A stretch of 64,000 bases of DNA. Origin: Streptomyces sp. CB09001 (GTDB taxonomy: Bacteria; Actinomycetota; Actinomycetes; Streptomycetales; Streptomycetaceae). The position numbers and the translations under genes are program-made. The notes beneath the pieces are model-generated. The model saw only the letters and a program-made list of their open reading frames with translations. It was not told the DNA's origin and made no database searches. The DNA lies in assembly GCF_003369795.1 (NCBI RefSeq), contig NZ_CP026730.1, positions 2,170,001 to 2,234,000 of the forward strand, written 5' to 3'. Positions 54,751 through 63,405 of the stretch are shown here, in pieces. Position 1 is the stretch's first letter. Each line of letters begins with the position of its first letter.

Positions 54751-55023
54751 GCGGTCCGTACGTACGAGGGGGCGTCCGGTGTCGCACCGGGCGCCCGCCG
54801 CGCTCCGAAGGGGGCGACGACCGCGTGGGCCACCGCCCGGCGCCGGAAGGCGTGCTGGACGGGCGGCACGCTGTCGCCGAGGGCCCGGGAGGTGACGAGG
54901 CTGCCGGACCGGGCGAGGGTGGCGAGCACGGCGAGCGCGAGAGGCGAGGGCGGCGGGCGCGTCGGCCGCGCCCCGGGCGGTTGTGGCCACGACGGTCCTT
55001 TCCTGGTCCGGGGCCTCGCGGAC
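54751..55023. other. No confident gene (between pepN2 and the EamA gene)
   Basis: These 273 bp separate convergent genes. On the minus strand a frame reading VLATLARSGSLVTSRALGDS, then VPPVQHAFRRRAVAHAVVAP, has protein-like composition but runs antisense into pepN2 and has no stop of its own. A small or decayed gene is possible. Confidence 0.4.
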
Positions 55024-55977
55024 CTACCGTCCCGGGGCCGTACCCGTCAGGTCCATCGAATCCTTTCGACCGTTCCGTGAAGCAGAACTGAGGGGTTCCG
55101 CATCCGCTGCGACCGGCCGCGGGCGCGGCACGGCCTGGCCCGCGAGGGTGGCCCCGAACGCCAGCGCCATCCCCGCCAGTTGCACCGGGCCGAGCGCCTC
55201 GCCGAGCGCCGCCCAGCCGATCACGGCGGCGGTCAGCGGCGAGAGCGGTCCGAGGAAGGTGACCTGGGTGGCGGAGAGCCGGCCGATGCCGCGGAACCAG
55301 AGCCAGTACGCGAGGGCCGTGTTGGCCAGCGCCAGGTAGAGGTAGCCGCCGATCGCCGGGGCGTCCAGGGCGGGCGGGGCACCCTCGACCAGCAGGGCGA
55401 GCGGCGCGAGGAGCAGGCCGCCCGCGGTCAGCTGCCAGCCGGTGAGGGCGAGCGGGCCGACTCCGTCGGGGCGGCCCCAGCGCCCCGCGAGCACGGTGCC
55501 GGTGGACATGGACGCGGTGGAGGCGAGGGCCGCGAGCACGCCGAGCGGGTCCAGCCCCCCGGCCGCCTCCAGCACCACCAGGCTGACGCCGGACGCGGCG
55601 ACGACGCCGGTGAGCACGGACCGGGTGGTGGGCCGCTGCCCGAGCAGGAGGGCCGAGAGGCCGACGACGAGGAGCGGGCCGACCGAGCCGACGACGGCGG
55701 CCATTCCGCCGGGCATCCGGTAGGCGGCGAGGAACAGCAGCGGGAAGAAGGCCCCGATGTTCAGCACGCCCAGCACCGCCGCCTTCCCCCACCAGGCGCC
55801 GCGCGGCAGCACCCGGGCGAGGGCGAGCAGCAGCAGCCCGGCCGGCAGGGCACGCATCAGCCCGGTGAACAGGGGCCGGTCGGGCGGCAGGAACTCGGTG
55901 GTCACGGCGTAGGTGCTGCCCCAGGAGACCGGGGCGAGGGCGGTAAGCGCGATGACGGCGGGGCGGGTCGCGGCCAT
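55024..55977 (-). CDS. EamA/DMT-family metabolite exporter
   Basis: A 317-residue membrane protein with ten helices in two EamA repeats: ALAPVSWGSTYAVTTEFLPP opens the first and GVLAALASTASMSTGTVLAG the second. Such transporters usually export amino acids or toxic metabolites. The ATG at 55977 has AAGGGTG 8 nt upstream. It is divergent from marR, with the MarR operator candidate between them, so it is the likely regulated target. Confidence 0.9.
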   Translation of the reverse strand: MAATRPAVIALTALAPVSWGSTYAVTTEFLPPDRPLFTGLMRALPAGLLLLALARVLPRGAWWGKAAVLGVLNIGAFFPLLFLAAYRMPGGMAAVVGSVGPLLVVGLSALLLGQRPTTRSVLTGVVAASGVSLVVLEAAGGLDPLGVLAALASTASMSTGTVLAGRWGRPDGVGPLALTGWQLTAGGLLLAPLALLVEGAPPALDAPAIGGYLYLALANTALAYWLWFRGIGRLSATQVTFLGPLSPLTAAVIGWAALGEALGPVQLAGMALAFGATLAGQAVPRPRPVAADAEPLSSASRNGRKDSMDLTGTAPGR

Positions 55978-56010
55978 GAGGGCACCCTTCGGAGACGAAT
56001 GAAGCTCGAT

Positions 56011-56040
56011 GGAAAGTAGCTTACTTCTAAGCAAGTTTCC
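56011..56040. promoter_or_regulatory. Probable MarR operator between eamA and marR
   Basis: GGAAAGTAGCTTA-CTTC-TAAGCAAGTTTCC is a 30-bp inverted repeat with 11 of 13 arm positions paired, unusually A+T-rich for this window. It is centred in the 112-bp divergent promoter region. Confidence 0.75.
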
Positions 56041-56089
56041 GTCAAGCCACTTTCTTGCGGCCGAGCGGAACGGCCCCGATACTCGTCGC

Positions 56090-56608
56090 ATGACTGAACG
56101 CCCCCCGCAGCCCGGACCGCGCAAGGACCCCGTCGACGTGATCATCGATCAGTGGGCGGCGGTGCGGCCCGACCTGGACACGGCCGCCATGGAGGTGTTC
56201 GGCCGGGTCTTCCGGCTGGCGCGCGCGATGGGCGACCGGATGGAGAAGGCGTACGAGCGCTACGGCATCTCGCGCGGGGAGTTCGACGCCCTGGCCACCC
56301 TGCGCCGCTCCGGGGAGCCGTACACGCTCTCGCCGCGGCAGCTGTCGGCCACGCTGATGCTGACCACCGGTGGCATGACCGGCCGGCTGGACAAGCTGGA
56401 ACGGGCGGGCCTGCTGCGCCGCTCCCCCGACCCGCACGACCGCCGGGGACTCCAGGTCACCCTCACCGAACGGGGCCTCGAGCTGATCGACGAGGCGGTC
56501 GGCGCGGGCCTGGACACCCAGACCGAGGCGCTGGCCTCCCTCGGCGCGGAACGGGCCGGTCAGCTGGCCGACCTGCTGCGGGACCTCCTCGCCGGTACGG
56601 AGAAGTAG
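56090..56608 (+). CDS. MarR-family transcriptional regulator
   Basis: A 172-residue winged-helix regulator: ISRGEFDALATLRRSGEPYT, SPRQLSATLMLTTGGMTGRL (recognition helix), DKLERAGLLRRSPDPHDRRG and a C-terminal dimerisation helix. The DPHDRRG wing is characteristic of MarR. It probably represses itself and the divergent EamA exporter through the palindrome at 56011-56040. The ligand is unknown. Confidence 0.92.
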   Translation: MTERPPQPGPRKDPVDVIIDQWAAVRPDLDTAAMEVFGRVFRLARAMGDRMEKAYERYGISRGEFDALATLRRSGEPYTLSPRQLSATLMLTTGGMTGRLDKLERAGLLRRSPDPHDRRGLQVTLTERGLELIDEAVGAGLDTQTEALASLGAERAGQLADLLRDLLAGTEK

Positions 56609-56630
56609 GGGCCGCCCGCGGGAATGCCGA

Positions 56631-56674
56631 AGGGCGCCGCCCCCTCCGCGTGCGTGCGGCGGGGACGGCGCCCT
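56631..56674. terminator. Terminator between marR and a convergent small gene
   Basis: Nineteen-nt arms 56631-56649 and 56656-56674 (AGGGCGCCG outer part, two internal mismatches) enclose a 6-nt loop. Confidence 0.8.
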
Positions 56675-56704
56675 CGGTGAGACTGGGGGCGGCCGGGCGT
56701 CGGG

Positions 56705-56992
56705 TCAGGCCTTCGCGGCGACCTTGGCCTTGGCCTTGTTCTTGGCACCGGGCGCCGACACCCGGTGGTCCGGGTGGGACCGGTCCAGGACCATGACCAG
56801 ACCCGCGATGACCGCGAACAGCGCGAGCGGGGCCAGGACGTAGAGGCCCAGCGTCTCGACGACGCTCAGGCCGGTGCCGGGGTCGTCGCCGTCGTCGCGC
56901 GTCAGCGCGAGCGCGGGGGACGACATGAGCAGCATCATCAGCGTCGTACCGGCTGCCAGGGCGCCGGCGCGCAGGGCGTTCTTCTTGTCCAC
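56705..56992 (-). CDS. Small membrane protein with cleavable-type signal sequence
   Basis: A 95-residue protein: MDKKNALRAGALAAGTTLMM LLMSSPALA resembles a signal peptide. A short acidic loop (RDDGDDPGTG), a second helix (LGLYVLAPLALFAVIAGLVM) and a Lys/Ala-rich tail (GAKNKAKAKVAAKA) follow. If the first segment is cleaved, the tail faces the cytoplasm. Function unknown. Its stop faces marR and it lies downstream of malQ on the same strand. Confidence 0.8.
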   Translation of the reverse strand: MDKKNALRAGALAAGTTLMMLLMSSPALALTRDDGDDPGTGLSVVETLGLYVLAPLALFAVIAGLVMVLDRSHPDHRVSAPGAKNKAKAKVAAKA

Positions 56993-57077
56993 GGTGCCAA
57001 GTTAGCGAACGGTCCGGGCGGCCGCGCGCCCGGGGTGCCCGTACGGGGTCCGCGGACGCCCGGCGCGGGCGTCCCGC

Positions 57078-59237
57078 TCAGCCGTCCCGGTCGCCGCCGC
57101 GCTCCCGTACGGCGTCCCGTACGGCGTCCCGTACGGGAGCGCGTGCGGCATCGCGCACGACGTCGATCAGCGCGTGCAGCCGGGGCGAGGCGGCCAGCTC
57201 CTCCAGGGTCACCGGGCGGCCCTCGGCGTCGGCGACGGGCAGCCGCCAGTTCGGGTACTGGTCCCAGGTGCCGGGGAGGTTCTGCGGGCGGCGGTCGCCG
57301 ACGGCGTCCGGGAGCCAGATGCCGGCCATGTGGGCGGGGGTGCGCAGCAGGAACCGGTGCACGGCCTGGATCTCCGCCTCCTCGGCGGGCGTTCCGGTGT
57401 CGCCGCCGGTGCCGCGCAGCAGTCCGAGCCTGGCCAGGACCTCCAGCCACTCGGCGGTGTCCGCGGCGGCCTCGGCGCGTTCCTCCTCCAGCGGGCGGGT
57501 GAGCAGGCCGAGCCGGTCGCGGAGTTCGACGTGTTCGCCGGTGAGGCGGGCGGCGGTGGACGGCAGGTCGTGGGTGGTGGCGGTGGCCAGGCAGTCGGCG
57601 CGCCACCGCTCGGGCGGCAGGGGGCGGCCGTCGCCGGTCCAGTCCCGTTCGAACCAGAGCACCGAGGTGCCCAGCACCCCGCGCTCGCGCAGCGCCTCGC
57701 GCACCCCGGGCTCCACGGTGCCCAGGTCCTCGCCGATGACGACGGCACCGGCCCGGCGGGCCTCCAGGACGAGGACGGCGAGCATGGCCTCGGCGTCGTA
57801 GTGGACGTAGGTGCCCTCGGTGGGCGGCCGGCCCTCGGGCACCCACCAGAGCCGGAACAGGCCCATGACATGGTCGACGCGCAGTGCCCCGGCGTACCGG
57901 AACAGGCCGCGCAGCAACTCCCGGAACGGCGCGTACCCGCAGTCCGCGAGGCGGTCCGGGCGCCAGGGCGGCAACCCCCAGTCCTGGCCGCGGGAGTTGA
58001 AGGCGTCCGGCGGCGCTCCCACCGACATCCCGGCGGCGAAGTACTCCTGCTGGGCCCAGGAGTCGGCGCCGCGCGGGTGCACGCCGACGGCGAGGTCGTG
58101 GACGATCCCGACCGGCATGCCGGCCTCGCGCGCGGTGCGATGGGCGGCGGTGAGCTGGGTGTCGGTGAGCCAGGTGAGGCGGGAATGGAAGTCGACGCGG
58201 TCCATCAGCTCGCCGCGGGCGCGGTCGGTGTCGGCCGAGCGGGGGTCGCGCAGGCCCTCGGGCCAGCGGCGCCAGTCGGGGCCGTGGACCTCGGCGAGCG
58301 CGCACCAGGTGGCGTGGTCCTCCAGGGCGGTGCCCTGTGCGGCGAGGTAGTCGCAGTAGGCGGCGCGGCGGCCCGGGCCGAGTGGGACCTCGTGGAGCAG
58401 TTCGAGCGCGTCGCGCTTCAGCTCCCACACGGCGTCCCGGTCGATCAGGGCGTCCTTCTCCAGCACGCCCTCGCGCAGCCGCCCGGCCCGGTCCCGCAGG
58501 GCCCTGGCGCGCTCGTGGTCCGTGACGTACGCGTACTCGGGCACGTCCTCGATCCGCAGGTGCACCGGGTCGGGGAAGCGGCGCGAGGACGGCCGGTACG
58601 GCGACGGGTCGGTGGGAGCGCCGGGTACGGCCGCGTGCAACGGGTTGACCTGCACGAATCCGGCGCCGAGGGAGCGACCGGCCCAGGCGGCAAGTTCACC
58701 GAGGTCGCCGAGGTCGCCCATGCCCCAGGAGCGGCGGGAGAGGAGGGAGTAGAGCTGGACGAGAAGCCCGTAGGAGCGTCCAGCGGGAGCGGGCAGCCGG
58801 GCGGGCGCGACGATCAGGTGGGCCTGGGCGGTACGGCCGTCGGGCGCGGTGGCGGTCAGCCGGTGGACGCCGTGCGCAAGCCCCTCGACCCCGCCGCGGC
58901 GCTCGCCCTGCTCGGTCTCGACGCGCAGCCGGGAGCCCGCGGGCAGGGCGGCCAGCGCGGCCGGGGTGCCGCCGCCGTCCCAGCGGACGACGGTGGGCGG
59001 CAGCAGCCGTTCGCGCAGCTCGGCGTCCCGGGCGGCGAGCGCGGCCCGTACGGCCCCGGGGGTGGTCGCGTCCACGCCGAGGGCGGCCAGCGCGAGGGTG
59101 ACGGCGGTGGCCGTGGCCGGGACGGTGCGGTCCGGGGAGGGGCGGTAGGAGGTGGCGACGCCGTGCAGGGCGGCGAGCCTGGTCAGATCCTCGGGAAGGT
59201 CCTCGGTGGGCGGCTCGGCCGGCTGGGCTGCGGGCAT
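57078..59237 (-). CDS. malQ: 4-alpha-glucanotransferase (amylomaltase)
   Basis: A 719-residue GH77 enzyme that moves maltooligosaccharide segments and frees glucose in glycogen and maltodextrin metabolism. YGLLVQLYSLLSRRSWGMGD LGDL, ALRVDHVMGLFRLWWVP, VIGEDLGTVEPGVREAL with the acid/base Glu and TTHDLPSTAARLTG are the GH77 motifs. An N-terminal extension of about 150 residues precedes the barrel, as in other actinobacterial MalQ. The C-terminus ends in repeated VRDAVRD units from a GTCCCGTACGGC tandem repeat near 57105-57140. Confidence 0.95.
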   Translation of the reverse strand: MPAAQPAEPPTEDLPEDLTRLAALHGVATSYRPSPDRTVPATATAVTLALAALGVDATTPGAVRAALAARDAELRERLLPPTVVRWDGGGTPAALAALPAGSRLRVETEQGERRGGVEGLAHGVHRLTATAPDGRTAQAHLIVAPARLPAPAGRSYGLLVQLYSLLSRRSWGMGDLGDLGELAAWAGRSLGAGFVQVNPLHAAVPGAPTDPSPYRPSSRRFPDPVHLRIEDVPEYAYVTDHERARALRDRAGRLREGVLEKDALIDRDAVWELKRDALELLHEVPLGPGRRAAYCDYLAAQGTALEDHATWCALAEVHGPDWRRWPEGLRDPRSADTDRARGELMDRVDFHSRLTWLTDTQLTAAHRTAREAGMPVGIVHDLAVGVHPRGADSWAQQEYFAAGMSVGAPPDAFNSRGQDWGLPPWRPDRLADCGYAPFRELLRGLFRYAGALRVDHVMGLFRLWWVPEGRPPTEGTYVHYDAEAMLAVLVLEARRAGAVVIGEDLGTVEPGVREALRERGVLGTSVLWFERDWTGDGRPLPPERWRADCLATATTHDLPSTAARLTGEHVELRDRLGLLTRPLEEERAEAAADTAEWLEVLARLGLLRGTGGDTGTPAEEAEIQAVHRFLLRTPAHMAGIWLPDAVGDRRPQNLPGTWDQYPNWRLPVADAEGRPVTLEELAASPRLHALIDVVRDAARAPVRDAVRDAVRERGGDRDG

Positions 59238-59246
59238 CTGCTTCCT

Positions 59247-59558
59247 CTACGACCTCGTGGGTTCCGGAACGGGGACGGCGAAGGAGGGGCCGCCCTGCTC
59301 CGGCACGTCGGCCGTGAGTTCGGGCGAGGACTCGCTGGTCAGCGGTACGGCGTCGGCGAACGGCGACTCGCTGGTGAGGGGCTCGGCGTCGGGCAGCGGC
59401 GGTTCGCTGGTCAGCGGGGTCTCGGCGCAGCTGCCGGTGGCGCCGAAGACGCAGTAGTGCGGGGTCTCGGAGGCGGCGGAGGGCTCCGCCCAGGGGGTGG
59501 ACGGCTCCGCCACGGGTTTGGAGGGGGCCGGCAGCAGAAGGGGCGCCAGTGCAGCCAC
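59247..59558 (-). CDS. Small PLTSE-repeat protein of unknown function
   Basis: A 103-residue frame beginning VAALAPLLLPAPSKPVAEPS, then a pair of Cys in HYCVFGATGSCAE and three degenerate repeats around PLTSEP, PLTSES and PLTSESS. The AAGGAG 5-6 nt before the GTG at 59558 argues that it is translated. It ends 9 bp before malQ on the same strand. The Pro/Ser/Glu-rich composition predicts disorder. It could be a secreted or modified peptide precursor, but no such function can be shown. Confidence 0.5.
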   Translation of the reverse strand: MAALAPLLLPAPSKPVAEPSTPWAEPSAASETPHYCVFGATGSCAETPLTSEPPLPDAEPLTSESPFADAVPLTSESSPELTADVPEQGGPSFAVPVPEPTRS

Positions 59559-59870
59559 GGGGGTCTCCTTTGGATCAGGCTCTGGGTCGGACGGTGGTTC
59601 GGGCTCTTGATCGGGCTCTGGGTGAGGCGTCGTACCGAGCACGCTTGTGGCGAGTTACGGCAGCCCCTACCCAGTCCCCGCGAGGACAGACGCCCCAATA
59701 CCGCCAACGTGGCCCTGGTCACATCCGCCCTCTCCTGAATACGTACAGACCCAGCCAAAAAAACACGTAACCCGGGCATGGATCACCCAAACCGGTCACC
59801 GGGCCCGGCCACGCACGGGCACTCACAGCCCTGGGAACTGTGGCCCGAGGACGAATCGTCGAAGGAACAC
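59559..59870. other. Gene-free stretch upstream of the methyltransferase
   Basis: These 312 bp contain short GGCTCTGGGT-like direct repeats at about 59577-59625 and no ORF with a ribosome site. They must carry promoters for both flanking genes. Confidence 0.5.
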
Positions 59871-60527
59871 ATGAAGTCACTGCCGCATCGGCTCCACCAG
59901 GCGCTCGACCGGTTCAACGCCGCTCACCCCTGGGACCACAACGCCCACTACCACCGCTGGACCTTGCGGCAGCTCCCCCACCGGTTCGGCAGCGCGCTGG
60001 ACGTCGGTTCCGGCGCTGGTGACCTGGCCCGCCTGCTCGCCACCCGGGCCGACGAGGTCCGCGGCGTCGATTCGGATCCGGCGATCACCGCACGGGCACG
60101 CGCCCTGACCGCCACGTCGACGGCGGCCTCCTTCACCGTCGCCGACGCCCTGACGGACCTCCCCGCCGGACCCCACGACGTCATCACCTGCGTCGCCGCC
60201 CTCCACCACCTGCCGTTCACCGAGGGCCTCGACACCTTCCGCCGGCACCTGGCCCCCGGCGGCACCCTGGCCGTCGTCGGTCTCTACCGACCGCGGACCG
60301 TCACGGACCACCTGCTCGGCGCGGCCGCCGTCCTCCCCAATGCCGCCATCGGGTGGCTCAAGAACAGGGGCTGCGCAAGACCCCGCCCGGCCTCGATGAC
60401 CGCCCGGACCCGGCCGGCCGACATGACGTTCTCCGACATCACCGAAGCGGCACGGGAAGTTCTGCCCGGCGCCCGACTGCGCCGACGCCTCTTCTGGCGC
60501 TACACCCTCACCTGGCGCCACCCCTGA
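59871..60527 (+). CDS. SAM-dependent class I methyltransferase
   Basis: A 218-residue methyltransferase. ALDVGSGAGDLARLLATRAD is SAM motif I, VRGVDSDPAI motif II and DVITCVAALHHLPF motif IV, followed by HLAPGGTLAVVGLYRP. The group resembles UbiE/biotin-synthesis-type small-molecule methyltransferases; the substrate is unknown. The ATG at 59871 has GAAGGA 4 nt upstream; an in-frame ATG 31 codons upstream lacks support. Confidence 0.85.
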   Translation: MKSLPHRLHQALDRFNAAHPWDHNAHYHRWTLRQLPHRFGSALDVGSGAGDLARLLATRADEVRGVDSDPAITARARALTATSTAASFTVADALTDLPAGPHDVITCVAALHHLPFTEGLDTFRRHLAPGGTLAVVGLYRPRTVTDHLLGAAAVLPNAAIGWLKNRGCARPRPASMTARTRPADMTFSDITEAAREVLPGARLRRRLFWRYTLTWRHP

Positions 60528-60584
60528 CCGGCCGGATCTCCCCTACGCTGACGGGGTGGACCCCCGCAGACCCGGAGGAGCCTT

Positions 60585-61169
60585 GTGACCGTGACCGCCG
60601 ACAGGCCGCAGATGCTCGTCACCGAGTTCGAGGAACTCGCCCGCCACGCAGACCGGAGCATAGAAGGCGCGCGGCTCGAGTTCATCAACGGACATCTTGG
60701 GGGGAAGGCCGTTCCCGACGGCGACCACGGACGCGTCATCCAATGGCTGACGCGGATCTGCATGCAGCACCGACCCGACCTGTGGCTGGATCCGACACAG
60801 GGACTGGTGGTCGAGGCGTACCGGGGCGGCCGTGCCCGGCCGGACGGCTCACTGGCCCCGGCGGAAGCCTTCGTGGGCCAGGGCGAATGGGCCGACCCCG
60901 CCCCCGTCCTCATGGTCGTCGAGGTCACCTCGTACGACTCGGACACCGACCGGCGCGACCGGGTCGACAAGCCCCGGGCCTACGCCGGGACGGGGATCCC
61001 GGTGTACCTGCTGATCGACCGGGACACCTGCGAGGTCAAGGTGCACAGCCGTCCGGACGGGGGACGGTACGAGACCGTGCAGACGCTGCCCTTCGGCAAG
61101 GAGGTCGCGCTGCCCGAGCCGGTCGGGATCGTCCTGGACACCGAGCCGCTGAAGAACTGGGTGCGCTGA
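60585..61169 (+). CDS. Uma2-family (DUF820) putative endonuclease
   Basis: A 194-residue restriction-endonuclease-fold protein: IEGARLEFINGHLGGKAVPD, ARPDGSLAPAEAFVG with the metal-site Asp, VLMVVEVTSYDSDTDRRDRVDK with Glu and Lys, and YAGTGIPVYLLIDRDTCEV. Uma2 proteins are abundant in Streptomyces; their role is undefined. The GTG at 60585 has GGAG 4-5 nt upstream. It converges on the HNH gene with 25 bp between them. Confidence 0.88.
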   Translation: MTVTADRPQMLVTEFEELARHADRSIEGARLEFINGHLGGKAVPDGDHGRVIQWLTRICMQHRPDLWLDPTQGLVVEAYRGGRARPDGSLAPAEAFVGQGEWADPAPVLMVVEVTSYDSDTDRRDRVDKPRAYAGTGIPVYLLIDRDTCEVKVHSRPDGGRYETVQTLPFGKEVALPEPVGIVLDTEPLKNWVR

Positions 61170-61194
61170 GCCGGAGCAGGCGGAGGCCCGGACG

Positions 61195-61731
61195 TCAGGC
61201 GGAGATGCCGTCGATCCGGGCCATGGCGTCCTCCGCGCCGTACGGCTGCAAGTACGGCAACCAGCGCGGGTCCCGGTGGCCGGTGCCGATGATGCGCCAG
61301 GCCAGACCGGTGGGCGGGGCCGGTTTGTGGCGCAGGCGCCAGCCCAGCTCGACCAGGTGGCGGTCGGCCTTGACGTGGTTGCAGCGGCGGCAGGACGCCA
61401 CCACGTTGTCCCACGCGTGCAGGCCCCCGCGGCTGCGCGGGATGACGTGGTCGACGCTGGTGGCGACGGCGCCGCAGTACATGCAGCGGCCCCCGTCGCG
61501 GGCGAACAGGGCGCGTCGGGTGAGCGGGACGGGGCCCCGGTAGGGCACCCGCACGAACCGCTTGAGCCGGACCACGCTGGGTGCGGGCACGGTGACGGTC
61601 GCGCTGTGCAGGAAGGCGCCGGACTCCTCGAGGCACACGGCCTTGTTCTCCAGGACGAGGACGAGCGCGCGGCGGAGCGGTACGACGCCGAGTGGCTCGT
61701 ACGACGCGTTGAGGACCAGGACATGCGGCAC
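61195..61731 (-). CDS. HNH endonuclease
   Basis: A 178-residue protein. MPHVLVLNASYEPLGVVPLR begins the conserved N-terminal domain of a widespread actinobacterial HNH family. The nuclease core is GGRCMYCGAVATSVDHVIPR then SRGGLHAWDNVVASCRRCNHVK, with two CxxC zinc knuckles and DHVIPRSRGG as the ββα-metal motif. It is a stand-alone gene with no intein or intron context, so a housekeeping DNA or RNA role is possible. Confidence 0.92.
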   Translation of the reverse strand: MPHVLVLNASYEPLGVVPLRRALVLVLENKAVCLEESGAFLHSATVTVPAPSVVRLKRFVRVPYRGPVPLTRRALFARDGGRCMYCGAVATSVDHVIPRSRGGLHAWDNVVASCRRCNHVKADRHLVELGWRLRHKPAPPTGLAWRIIGTGHRDPRWLPYLQPYGAEDAMARIDGISA

Positions 61732-62047
61732 GGGTGCCTCCTTGGGCGTCGGCGGCGCGTGGCTCGCGCCGGGACGATCTGGTTCAGTCTCCCCTCATGC
61801 CTGGTCGTAGCGCCACCATGTCCCGGTAACGGGCTGGGAGTGTTTTCGACCACACGGGGCGCGTGGGCTTGGGCGTGACCGGTTCGGGCGTGGGTGAGCA
61901 GTGTCTCCCCCGCCGGTTTCGGGCCGAACCGGGTCCGGTGCCCCGTTAGTGTGGTGCATCTGCCCGTCCGGTGACCTTTCCGTGACCTTGGACCGGACCT
62001 CGGACCGGACCGCGCCGGACGGGCCGCCGCACCTGGAGGTTTCCGCC
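61732..62047. other. Divergent promoter region, HNH and MscS genes
   Basis: These 316 bp hold no convincing gene. The frame continuing the MscS protein upstream of 62048 is open but lacks a ribosome site and is not conserved in character. Confidence 0.55.
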
Positions 62048-63181
62048 GTGTCCCTGTCCGCCGCCGTCCTGCCCCTGCCGGCCGCCGGTTCGCCGTCTGT
62101 GTCCTCTGCGTCCTCTGCGTCGTCACCCTCGCCGTCGCCGTCCCCGACGGCGCCGACCGTGCCCTCGCTGAAGGAGGCCCACGAGAGCGCGACGAACGCC
62201 GCGGGCTGGGTCGAGGAGAACTGGTCGACGTGGCTCGCGATCGGGCTGCGGGTGCTGCTGATCGTGGTGATCGCGGTCGTGCTGCGTGCCGTGGTGCGGC
62301 GGGCGATCACCAAGCTGATAGACCGGATGAACCGCAGGAGCGGGACGTCCGGGGGCACCGCGCTGAGCGGGCTGCTGGTCAACGCCGAGCGGCGCCGCCA
62401 GCGTTCCGAGGCGATCGGGTCCGTGCTCCGCTCGGTGGCCAGTTTCCTCATCCTCGGCACCGCGGCCCTGATGGTGCTCGGCACCTTCCAGATCAACCTG
62501 GCCCCGCTACTGGCCTCCGCCGGTGTGGCCGGTGTCGCGATCGGCTTCGGCGCCCGCAACCTGGTCACCGACTTCCTGTCCGGCGTCTTCATGATCCTGG
62601 AGGACCAGTACGGCGTCGGCGACAGCATCGACGCGGGTGTGGCCTCCGGCGAGGTGATCGAGGTCGGGCTGCGGGTGACCAAGCTGCGCGGCGTCGACGG
62701 CGAGATCTGGTACGTCCGCAACGGCGAGGTCAAGCGCATCGGCAACCTCTCCCAGGGCTGGTCCACGGCCGGCGTCGACGTCACGGTCCGCTCCGACGAG
62801 GACCTGGACAAGGTGAAGGAGACCCTCTCCGCGGTCGGCGAGCGGATGAGCAAGGAGGAGCCCTGGAACGAGATGCTCTGGGGGCCGATCGAGACCCTCG
62901 GGCTGGACTCCGTACTGCTCGACTCGATGGTGGTGCGGGTCTCCGCGAAGACCATGCCCGGCAAGTCCCTCACCGTCGAGCGTGAACTGCGCTGGCGCAT
63001 CAAGCGGGCCTTCGACGCGGCCGGCATCGCGATCGTCGGGGGTGCCACGGTTCCGCTGGAGGGCGCCCCGGCCGCCGCCGACCCGACGGCGGGCGTCGCG
63101 GCGCCGTCGGCGTACGCGAGCACCGTGTCGCCGCAGTCGGTGGCGGCCTCCCCCATTCCGCCGCCCAGCACCAGCAAGTAG
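62048..63181 (+). CDS. Small-conductance mechanosensitive channel, MscS family
   Basis: A 377-residue membrane channel. A Ser/Pro-rich N-terminal segment is followed by three membrane helices. The third is the Gly/Ala-rich pore helix (APLLASAGVAGVAIGFGARN LVTDFLSG), then the beta domain with MILEDQYGVGDSI and RNGEVKRIGNLSQGW. It opens on hypo-osmotic shock. The GTG at 62048 has GGAGG 8 nt upstream. It ends at a 17-bp terminator. Confidence 0.92.
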   Translation: MSLSAAVLPLPAAGSPSVSSASSASSPSPSPSPTAPTVPSLKEAHESATNAAGWVEENWSTWLAIGLRVLLIVVIAVVLRAVVRRAITKLIDRMNRRSGTSGGTALSGLLVNAERRRQRSEAIGSVLRSVASFLILGTAALMVLGTFQINLAPLLASAGVAGVAIGFGARNLVTDFLSGVFMILEDQYGVGDSIDAGVASGEVIEVGLRVTKLRGVDGEIWYVRNGEVKRIGNLSQGWSTAGVDVTVRSDEDLDKVKETLSAVGERMSKEEPWNEMLWGPIETLGLDSVLLDSMVVRVSAKTMPGKSLTVERELRWRIKRAFDAAGIAIVGGATVPLEGAPAAADPTAGVAAPSAYASTVSPQSVAASPIPPPSTSK

Positions 63182-63199
63182 CCCCGCCCGCTGCGCTTC

Positions 63200-63237
63200 C
63201 CGCCCCCGAGGTAACGACTGCGTTGCCTCGGGGGCGG
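63200..63237 (+). terminator. 17-bp terminator of the MscS gene
   Basis: Arms 63200-63216 and 63221-63237 (CCGCCCCCGAGG core, one G-T pair) enclose loop ACTG. Confidence 0.92.
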
Positions 63238-63282
63238 TCTCTTGACGGCTCCTTGCGGCCGGGCCTACGTTCTCCAGCCAAC

Positions 63283-63295
63283 AGGAAACTTTCCT
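63283..63295. promoter_or_regulatory. CsnR-type operator upstream of the ROK gene
   Basis: AGGAAA-C-TTTCCT is a perfect 13-bp palindrome within CAGGAAACTTTCCTAAC, the sequence known for the chitosanase repressor CsnR. It lies 110 bp before the ROK start, so autoregulation is likely. Confidence 0.72.
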
Positions 63296-63405
63296 AACAG
63301 ACGCACGCCGGACGTCCCGCCGGAACGTTTCCCGTGATCCGCGCGGTGGACTTCCCCCACCGCCCCCTGAAAAGCTGAGCGGTCGAGAGGCAGGTGTGGA
63401 CACGC

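Noticed and set aside
51640..54990. 1116-codon minus-strand frame opposite pepN2
   Set aside because: Antisense shadow of a conserved M1 aminopeptidase; composition is Arg/Gly/Val-rich with no domain motifs.
54751..54990. Small minus-strand gene (VATTARGAADAP... frame) after pepN2
   Set aside because: The frame has no stop before entering pepN2 antisense, and two overlapping frames are equally plausible; kept only as an uncertain region.
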